DNA from: Nitrospirota bacterium
GTDB lineage: Bacteria > Nitrospirota > Thermodesulfovibrionia > UBA6902
Direction of reading: 5' to 3'
Assembly: GCA_016217725.1 (NCBI GenBank)
Contig: JACRHB010000030.1
Span: 1-38,683, forward strand
DNA length: 38,683 nt
Shown: positions 32,822 through 38,683 of the stretch, piece by piece
How positions within the stretch are numbered: position 1 is the first letter of the stretch
Layout of the letters: each line of letters begins with the position of its first letter
The notes under the pieces: generated by a model
The model's database searches: none
The model's input: the letters and a program-made list of their open reading frames with translations, nothing else
What the model was told of the DNA's origin: nothing
Made by a program: the position numbers and the translations under genes

Positions 32822-34003
32822 ATGAAAATGCTGAAGATCATTAATATCGTAGGCGCGAGGCCCAATTTCATGAAAATTGCTCCTATCATTGAGGCCATCG
32901 GTAAATACAATAATGAGGCTGCAAGCAAACGACATATAAAAAGCCTTCTTGTACACACGGGCCAGCATTATGACGAGAAAATGTCGAAGCTCTTTTTTGA
33001 CGACCTTGAGATCCCGAAGCCCGACATTGATTTAGGGATCGGCTCCGGCACGCATGCAGAGCAGACGGCGGAGATCATGAGACGCTTTGAACCTGTCCTG
33101 CTTAAAGAGAGGCCGGATTACATCTTAGTGGTCGGAGACGTAAATTCTACTATAGCATGCGCCTTGACGGCCTCTAAATTGGGGGTGAAGATCATTCACG
33201 TCGAGGCCGGGCTCAGGAGCTTTGACAGGAGCATGCCGGAAGAGATAAACCGCGTGCTTACGGATGCGATCTCCGACATCCTTTTCACCACTGAAAAAGG
33301 GGCGGAGGATAATCTCTTGCGTGAAGGGATTTCAAAAGAAAAAATATTTTTTGTCGGCAACGTCATGATAGACACCTTGCTCAAACAAAAAAAGAAGGCT
33401 CAGGGGTCCGATGTCCTTTCCCGCTTAGGCTTGACCGGTTCGAAAACCGAAGCCCGGCGCCCGAAGCCTCTTCCTTATGCGGTCTTGACACTTCACAGGC
33501 CGAGCAACGTGGATAAAAAAGAAAACTTATCCGGCATCATGGAGGCGGTTTCGGTGATTTCCGAAAAAACGCCGGTAATTTTTCCGATCCATCCAAGAAC
33601 AAGAAAAAAAATCGATGAATTCCGTCTTCAGCATTTTTTTAACGCATCGGCTGGAAAGCCGGCAAAAAAGGCAGGGATTTATTTGACGGAGCCGTTGGGT
33701 TATCTGGATTTCCTTAATCTAATGTCGAATACCCGGTTGATTTTGACCGATTCAGGCGGGCTGCAGGAGGAGGCCACGGTCCTCGGCGTTCCGTGCATCA
33801 CCCTGCGGGAAAATACCGAGCGCCCCGTAACAGTTACCGAGGGGACCAATAAAGTGGTCGGCACGAATAAACTGAAGATAATCGAGGAAGGCCTTAATGC
33901 GCTGAGAGACGGCGCGCGGAAAAGGCGCATCCCTGAATTGTGGGACGGGAAGGCTGCTGAAAGGATAGTCGAAATTATATTAAGGAATCACAACCCTAAA
34001 TAG
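32822..34003 (+). CDS. wecB: UDP-N-acetylglucosamine 2-epimerase (non-hydrolysing)
   Basis: This enzyme interconverts UDP-GlcNAc and UDP-ManNAc, supplying ManNAc-type sugars to surface polysaccharides. Conserved blocks are IVGARPNFMKIAP, LVHTGQHYDEKMS, VVGDVNSTIACALTA, HVEAGLRSFDRSMPEEINR, LTLHRPSNVD, DSGGLQEEATVLGVPCITLRENTERP and GTNKVVGTN. The 393-residue length is normal. A purine-rich GGGGAAAAG precedes the ATG. It is placed among sugar genes downstream of the export module, so the polymer may contain a ManNAc-derived residue. That is inference. Confidence 0.95.
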   Translation: MKMLKIINIVGARPNFMKIAPIIEAIGKYNNEAASKRHIKSLLVHTGQHYDEKMSKLFFDDLEIPKPDIDLGIGSGTHAEQTAEIMRRFEPVLLKERPDYILVVGDVNSTIACALTASKLGVKIIHVEAGLRSFDRSMPEEINRVLTDAISDILFTTEKGAEDNLLREGISKEKIFFVGNVMIDTLLKQKKKAQGSDVLSRLGLTGSKTEARRPKPLPYAVLTLHRPSNVDKKENLSGIMEAVSVISEKTPVIFPIHPRTRKKIDEFRLQHFFNASAGKPAKKAGIYLTEPLGYLDFLNLMSNTRLILTDSGGLQEEATVLGVPCITLRENTERPVTVTEGTNKVVGTNKLKIIEEGLNALRDGARKRRIPELWDGKAAERIVEIILRNHNPK

Positions 34004-34029
34004 AGTCTGTCCATAAACTCGATTTAGTT

Positions 34030-34134
34030 GTCATTCCGGCTTGTCCGGAATCTGCTGGTTCAATCTTAAAGATTGAACCGAATGTTTTATGGTTCAGGCT
34101 GCAAGCCTGAACCAGCGACAGGGGCGGGAATGAC
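34030..34134. repeat. MITE-like unit holding a nested double hairpin
   Basis: GTCATTCCGG...GGGAATGAC ends enclose two adjacent perfect hairpins: GGTTCAATCTT/AAGATTGAACC and GGTTCAGGCT/AGCCTGAACC. The outer GCTGGTTCA and TGAACCAGC are also complementary, so the centre could form a cruciform. Confidence 0.8.
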
Positions 34135-34151
34135 GACAAAGAAGGAGGCAG

Positions 34152-35315
34152 GTGAAGCAAATATTTAAGAAATCCAATTACATTACGCTGATTATCCTTA
34201 TCTTACTAATATTATCAAGCGGTTCAATTGCTTATAGCAGCGAACCGCCGTTTGTCATCATTACAATAGACGTCGAGTCAAGAAAATTCAACGATGCCTC
34301 ATGGCCCATGCCGGAGCAGGTAAACGCCGTATGCATGAATAATGTGCCTTGCGGATTGGGGAAAATGACGGAGCTTTTAAAGGAAAAAGGATTTCCGGCT
34401 GTTTTTTTTCTGAACGTTTATGAATATAAGAAATACGGCGAGAAACCGATAATGGAGCTAGCAAAATGGTTTGACGGGGCAGGGCATGACGTTCAACTCC
34501 ATACCCATCCGCAATGGGCATATGACAAAGCCCGCAATTTGACGCATCAGTACACGCTGGACGAGCAGATTAAAATCATCAAGGACGGCAAGTACCTGCT
34601 CGAAAAATGGCTGGGCAAACCCGTCTTGGCTCACCGCGCAGGCGCTTACGGAGCCGATGAAAATACGTTGAAGGCGCTTATAGAAAACGATATTCTTTAT
34701 GAGAGCTCTCTTTTCATTGCTTCAGAGAACTCGAAGGTCACCGCCCTTGATTTAAGGAAAAACGTTTTATCCATGTACGGGCCGCTTTATGAATTCCCGG
34801 TAACCGTCTATAGGAAACATGAATCCCCTCCTTTTTTAGAAGGTCTCTTAAAACCTGTTTCACGGGTCAGAAAATATGACGTGAACTGGTTTGCCGATGC
34901 GGATGAGGCTGAAAAAGCCCTTCAAAAGGCAGTGGAATTAAAGCTGGATTTTATAATTCTTTTCCTGCACAGTTTTTCATTTGTTGAAGAATATCACAAT
35001 GACGGCGCGAAGAAAGCCCGCATGTCGTCGATTAAGAACTTTGAACGGGCGCTCGATTTTATAGCTAAGAACAAGCTGCCGGTGATTACCTTCAAGGACA
35101 TCAAAGACAAAAACGTTGATCTGACGAAATATTTAAACAAGCCCGACGTTATTCCGGAGGTTTCTGTCCGGGTCGGCGCCGCTCAGTATATTCGCAGGCT
35201 TATCGGAATTAACAGGGGAAATTATAAAGTGGTTGTCTTATCGGCAAGCATTCTCATTATCTTTTCAGTGGTAGTCATTATGCAACTGCGAAAAAGGAGA
35301 CGCCAGAATGCCTGA
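34152..35315 (+). CDS. Membrane-anchored polysaccharide deacetylase family protein
   Basis: The protein starts at GTG 34152 behind a GGAGG. A signal/anchor helix (about residues 10-28) precedes a carbohydrate-esterase 4-like domain: VIITIDVES (catalytic Asp region), AVFFLNVYEY, a zinc-ligand block DVQLHTHPQW, and LAHRAGAYGADENTLKAL. FIILFLHSFSF lies at the C-terminal end of the domain. A second transmembrane helix (about residues 358-378) ends in a basic tail. It differs from the classical XrtA-locus deacetylase in length and motif detail and is closer to WalW-like deacetylases. A role in removing acetyl groups from the exported polymer is inference. It overlaps the next gene by 8 bases. Confidence 0.8.
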   Translation: MKQIFKKSNYITLIILILLILSSGSIAYSSEPPFVIITIDVESRKFNDASWPMPEQVNAVCMNNVPCGLGKMTELLKEKGFPAVFFLNVYEYKKYGEKPIMELAKWFDGAGHDVQLHTHPQWAYDKARNLTHQYTLDEQIKIIKDGKYLLEKWLGKPVLAHRAGAYGADENTLKALIENDILYESSLFIASENSKVTALDLRKNVLSMYGPLYEFPVTVYRKHESPPFLEGLLKPVSRVRKYDVNWFADADEAEKALQKAVELKLDFIILFLHSFSFVEEYHNDGAKKARMSSIKNFERALDFIAKNKLPVITFKDIKDKNVDLTKYLNKPDVIPEVSVRVGAAQYIRRLIGINRGNYKVVVLSASILIIFSVVVIMQLRKRRRQNA

Positions 35316-36735
35316 TATATTGCTTCTCCATCCCAGGGTAAATGAAAGGTCCTTTGGTGGTATGCCCCCCTTGGGTCTTGCTTGGATAGCTTCTTACCTT
35401 GAGGATAAAGGATACTCGCTTGAGCTTATTGATTTTCAGGTTGATCAGAGATCAGTCGAGGAGGTGATCAGAAAAGCCGCTCCAAAGCTCATAGGCATTT
35501 CAGGAACCTCTAACACCAGGTATAAAAGCTTTGAACTGGCAAAGATCGCAAAAAAAATTGATGAAAAGATACTGACCGTATATGGCGGCTCCCACGCCAC
35601 GTTTACTGCAGATGACACATTGAAACATCTGCCTGAGATCGATGTTGTGGTGATCGGAGAGGGCGAAGAGAGCATGCACGAGATCGCCGAATCCGTTTTA
35701 AGGAATGGGAAAAGATTTGCCGACATACCCGGAATCTGTTACAGAGAAAATGGAGAGATCATTCACAATCCGTATCGCCCCCGTATTGAGACACTTGAGG
35801 CCCTTCCCCTGCCGAAACGCCATACGCTGGATATAAAACGGTATGATCTCAGGATGGATTTCCTGAACGTGCCGGGCGCTTCTGTTATGACTTCAAGAGG
35901 ATGTCCTGTCAACTGTTCTTACTGCTCTGCAAGCGCCATGTTCGGAAGGACCTTGACCTTGCGGTCTGCAAAAAACATCGTTGATGAAATAGAGATACTG
36001 ATAAAAGATTACGGATATGAGGGGATAAAATTTTTTGACAGCACATTGACCCTGAGAAAGAGCCATATAACCTCATTATGTGATGAGATCATGAAAAGGC
36101 GCCTGAAATTCCCATGGGAATGCGAAGTGCGTGTTAATACAGTCACGAAGGATCTGCTGCAGATGATGAAAGATGCCGGCTGTTACTATGTGGATTTCGG
36201 TGTTGAATCGGCAAGTGAGCTGGTCTTAAAGGCCATGCACAAAGGGATATCGCTTGAGCAGGTAATTAATGTCTTTAAGTGGACAAAAGAACTCGGGATA
36301 TATACCAAAGTATTTTTTACTTTTGGTCATATCAAAGAGACACTGGAAGACGCAAAGAAAACTATCGAGTTTATAGATACCTATAATGATTACATTACTT
36401 CTCCGGGGATCGGGGTAGGTATAAAAATTTACCCCGGAACACAGGTTGAAAGGTATGCATATGAGATCGGCTGTCTTGACAAGGAGTTTTCATGGATTGC
36501 TCCGTATCACTGTAAGGAGGCTGAATTTATGAGCGGTGAACCTAATGTGCCGCTTCTAATTCAGCCGCAAATGGGTTTCAGGGAATTAAGGCAAATAAGA
36601 TATTTGCTTCTTAAAAGGAGACTTAAGAACCCTGCCGGTATTTTAAGATCCATAAAGGACGCCTGGAATAAAGACAACATCAAAAAAATATGGGTCATAG
36701 CAAAAGGAATGATCCAGGCAAAATTATCTAAATAG
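35308..36735 (+). CDS. B12-binding-domain radical SAM protein
   Basis: The N-terminal half (about residues 1-150) is a Rossmann-like B12-binding domain with GMPPLGLAWIASYLEDKGY and YGGSHATFT...VIGEGEESM, although the DxHxxG cobalamin motif is not clear. The radical SAM core begins SRGCPVNCSYC, with Cys199, Cys203 and Cys206 as the iron-sulfur ligands. It continues with a TIM-barrel pattern ending near VGIKIYPGT. The 475-residue length is normal for this superfamily. It is translationally coupled to the deacetylase gene and only one base separates it from the polymerase gene. Possible roles are methylation or rearrangement of a sugar or lipid; the substrate is unknown. Confidence 0.85.
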   Translation: MPDILLLHPRVNERSFGGMPPLGLAWIASYLEDKGYSLELIDFQVDQRSVEEVIRKAAPKLIGISGTSNTRYKSFELAKIAKKIDEKILTVYGGSHATFTADDTLKHLPEIDVVVIGEGEESMHEIAESVLRNGKRFADIPGICYRENGEIIHNPYRPRIETLEALPLPKRHTLDIKRYDLRMDFLNVPGASVMTSRGCPVNCSYCSASAMFGRTLTLRSAKNIVDEIEILIKDYGYEGIKFFDSTLTLRKSHITSLCDEIMKRRLKFPWECEVRVNTVTKDLLQMMKDAGCYYVDFGVESASELVLKAMHKGISLEQVINVFKWTKELGIYTKVFFTFGHIKETLEDAKKTIEFIDTYNDYITSPGIGVGIKIYPGTQVERYAYEIGCLDKEFSWIAPYHCKEAEFMSGEPNVPLLIQPQMGFRELRQIRYLLLKRRLKNPAGILRSIKDAWNKDNIKKIWVIAKGMIQAKLSK

Positions 36736-36736
36736 C

Positions 36737-38098
36737 ATGCTCGAATTATTATTGCCCCTTCAGAGATTATTTATACCGGGCTTAATTATTTTACTCCTTT
36801 GGAGCAGTTATCGGACTATATTTAAAGGCGACAGGGCTGTCGGCCTCGTCCTTTATCTCGCTTTAGTAATAATCGTAGACAGCTTTTTAAATACTGGAAT
36901 TTTTATTCCGGGTATGGCATATGGAAGTATCCGGTATTCGGAGGTATGTGCTTTCTTTCTTATTCTGAACAACCCTCCCAATAGATACGTAAAGGGCAAT
37001 AATCGTTTATTTTTTTTATTGTTATTTTTATATTTCTCCTTGTTTTTGATTGCGGCTTTCAGAGGAATAACCATAGAAGATGGATTAAATAATTTTAGAA
37101 GATATATCATTCCGCAACTTATTGCTTTTTGGGTATCATATAGAGGTTTTAATAAAAAAGAAGATTATGGAAGATTTCTTTTTTATTTTATGGTGCTTCT
37201 TGTAGTTATTGCTCTCTTTACATTCTGGGACGTTTTTTTTGATAGATGGTTATTGTTTAGTGAGGGATTAAACTCAAACACATACTCAAGCGGCAGGAGA
37301 AATGGAAGATTCGGCAGTTTTTTCCTAAATCCTAATTATATGGGGGCATTTGCGGTTTTAGTGTTTCCTGTTATTTTCATCAGAGCGCTGCTTGAGAAAA
37401 ATATTTTTAAAAGTGTATTTTGCTGGATCAGTTTACTTGCTTTGACGTTTTCTCTTGTTGAAACACAATCAAGGGGACCCATGCTGGGTTTCCTTGTTTC
37501 GGCGATTTTATTTGTTGTTATGCCGACAAAGAGTTATTCATTTATAAAAAAGACAACTTTCTTGATTGTTTTCGTACTTGCTTTATATTTGCTTATGCCT
37601 GGGTTTTATGAACATGCAACAGAAAGATTTTCTGGTGTTGAATCAGAAATGGCTTTGGATAAGAAATCAAGAAGCACGGTTTGGTCATATACAGTTGATT
37701 TAATATTAGATAATCCATTTTTCGGCATTGGATTAGGCGAAAAAGCTTATTTTGTTAAAATGATTCAATCTGGTTTCAGAGAGGAATTTTTGACAAGACC
37801 GCTGGATAATCCCCATAATTCTTATCTTCAAATAGCAGTACAAGCTGGTATTCCTGCTGTTATTATATTTATTTTGATAAACATCTTACTAATTAAGAAA
37901 ACTATATATGCTAATATTAATAGAGAAACTGAGATATCTCTTTTTCTATCAGCTTTTATTTTGGGGATATGTGGTTTTTTAACTACTTTAATTACAGGGA
38001 GTGATATCTTTGTAGAAAGTATTGCTGCGTCTTTTTGGGTAGTTTATGGACTTGTATTTTCAATTATAAATGATAGGGACTTGAGAGTACCGAATTAA
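36737..38098 (+). CDS. O-antigen ligase/polymerase-like membrane protein (Wzy_C)
   Basis: The 453-residue protein has about ten to twelve hydrophobic segments. It has the large periplasmic loop typical of this family, with FLNPNYMGAFAVLVFP, ETQSRGPMLGFLVSA, NPFFGIGLGEKAYF and DNPHNSYLQIAVQAGIPA. Such enzymes polymerise or ligate lipid-linked repeat units at the periplasmic face of the inner membrane. In this context a Wzy-type polymerase is the most likely role. Base composition is visibly more AT-rich than in the upstream genes, especially in the last 500 bases, suggesting horizontal acquisition. It ends 12 bases before a terminator hairpin. Confidence 0.85.
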   Translation: MLELLLPLQRLFIPGLIILLLWSSYRTIFKGDRAVGLVLYLALVIIVDSFLNTGIFIPGMAYGSIRYSEVCAFFLILNNPPNRYVKGNNRLFFLLLFLYFSLFLIAAFRGITIEDGLNNFRRYIIPQLIAFWVSYRGFNKKEDYGRFLFYFMVLLVVIALFTFWDVFFDRWLLFSEGLNSNTYSSGRRNGRFGSFFLNPNYMGAFAVLVFPVIFIRALLEKNIFKSVFCWISLLALTFSLVETQSRGPMLGFLVSAILFVVMPTKSYSFIKKTTFLIVFVLALYLLMPGFYEHATERFSGVESEMALDKKSRSTVWSYTVDLILDNPFFGIGLGEKAYFVKMIQSGFREEFLTRPLDNPHNSYLQIAVQAGIPAVIIFILINILLIKKTIYANINRETEISLFLSAFILGICGFLTTLITGSDIFVESIAASFWVVYGLVFSIINDRDLRVPN

Positions 38099-38109
38099 TC
38101 ATTCAAAAG

Positions 38110-38142
38110 CCCCTAAGCGGCCAACCTTAGGGGGTTATTTTT
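38110..38142 (+). terminator. Terminator at the end of the exopolysaccharide run
   Basis: CCCCTAAG pairs with CTTAGGGG around an 8-base loop, followed by GTTATTTTT. The hairpin overlaps the last codons of the minus-strand transposase, so it may belong to the insertion sequence. Confidence 0.7.
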
Positions 38143-38683
38143 ACTGAAATCAATTTTATCGATGAGGAATTTCGCGAAAGTAGCCTCAGAAGGCGAACCT
38201 GACAGAAAATCGGGGAAGGAATTCCTGAGGGCAAGGGAAGTGACATACTCTGAAGGTGGGATACCGGGGCGGATAGTACGGAGCCAGGAGCCGAACTTAG
38301 CCCAAACGAGCTCGGGAAAGCTAATGGAAAGATACTGAAGTAGCCCCTGAGCGATAAGTCCGACCTGAATAAACCGGTGATACGCATCAAGCTTTCTTCT
38401 GACAGCCGTGCGGTAAGCTTCAGGCTTTCTGTGAAGATACTGATCTCCTGAAGCGTTACGAATAGGAGTCATAGCCTTCATCCAGAAATGATACGCATAA
38501 GAGCCGATAGTACGGACAGCCTGTTTGAAAGAGACCTCAATCTTAAAGCGGAGACCGTACAGGGCGATAATATCGAGGGGTGGTAAAGACAAGTCCGTCG
38601 ACATCAGGATACGCCGCCCCCTGGTCGGATGGATAACGGCCACGAAGCGCACCATGATGCCGATTCTTTTGATCAAGAGGTCG
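38113..38683 (-). mobile_element. Insertion sequence, C-terminal part of an IS4-like DDE transposase
   Basis: The frame runs off the right edge of the window, so the TTG start in the track is not the true one. The visible 190 residues contain LYGLRFKIEVSFKQ, which carries the Y-x2-R-x3-E spacing of the IS4-type transposase signature with the catalytic Glu. The RRILMSTDLSLPPLDII block precedes it, as in IS4-like transposases of the degrading type. The last residues (NNPLRLAA) extend into the terminator hairpin. The N-terminal catalytic Asp residues and the other IS end lie outside the window, so completeness cannot be judged. The boundary with the polymerase gene is within about 15 bases of 38100. 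Confidence 0.75.

Overview
The window reads as a chromosomal piece of a free-living Gram-negative bacterium. It has an outer-membrane export system, XrtA/PEP-CTERM-type exopolysaccharide genes, a CFI-box-CTERM protein and many palindromic intergenic repeats. I would place it in or near Nitrospirota (Thermodesulfovibrionia-like) or a neighbouring deep-branching lineage. That placement is inference from gene content and style, not from any search.

Region 1 (1-11.5 kb) is mixed housekeeping and accessory DNA. It opens with the 3' end of an unrecognised gene closed by a strong terminator, then a coupled pair (small exported protein plus MXAN_6640-like metalloprotease). Next come tpiA-secG on the minus strand, dcd, pyrF and an orphan trpE. 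A 425-bp repeat-bounded cassette carrying a DUF559 endonuclease-like gene follows, then a BNR-repeat exported protein, an M23-peptidase remnant and a DUF4143 ATPase with a palindrome over its promoter.

Region 2 (11.5-17.5 kb) holds mfd, a PhnD-like lipoprotein, a PEP-CTERM protein with a DUF1566-type domain and a 650-bp gene-free stretch.

Region 3 (17.5-38.1 kb) is an exopolysaccharide locus. A PEP-CTERM-associated acyltransferase is followed by a soluble histidine kinase and an NtrC-family sigma-54 activator. A well-matched sigma-54 promoter (21080-21095) then precedes a long co-directional run: degenerate receiver, prsT-type TPR lipoprotein, priming glycosyltransferase, export protein (frameshifted in this sequence), chain-length protein, tyrosine autokinase, outer-membrane barrel and ExeA-like ATPase. 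After these come a GT2 glycosyltransferase, wecB, a deacetylase, a radical SAM protein and an AT-rich polymerase/ligase. The run ends at a hairpin shared with the 3' end of a partial IS4-like transposase. The simplest model is that the kinase and activator switch on a sigma-54 operon that makes, polymerises and exports a polysaccharide, with PEP-CTERM proteins as surface cargo. No exosortase gene lies in the window.

The most unusual layer is the repeats. Several palindromic families (REPIN-like inverted pairs, GTCATTCC-ended MITE-like units, tandem oligomers) occupy most gene junctions and also sit in frame inside trpE (three times), mfd and the metalloprotease. One family occurs both as an empty inverted pair (491-584) and as the same pair in the same order flanking a DUF559 gene (7723-8147). 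This suggests an autonomous/non-autonomous relationship like that of RAYT transposases and REPINs, but with a different enzyme.
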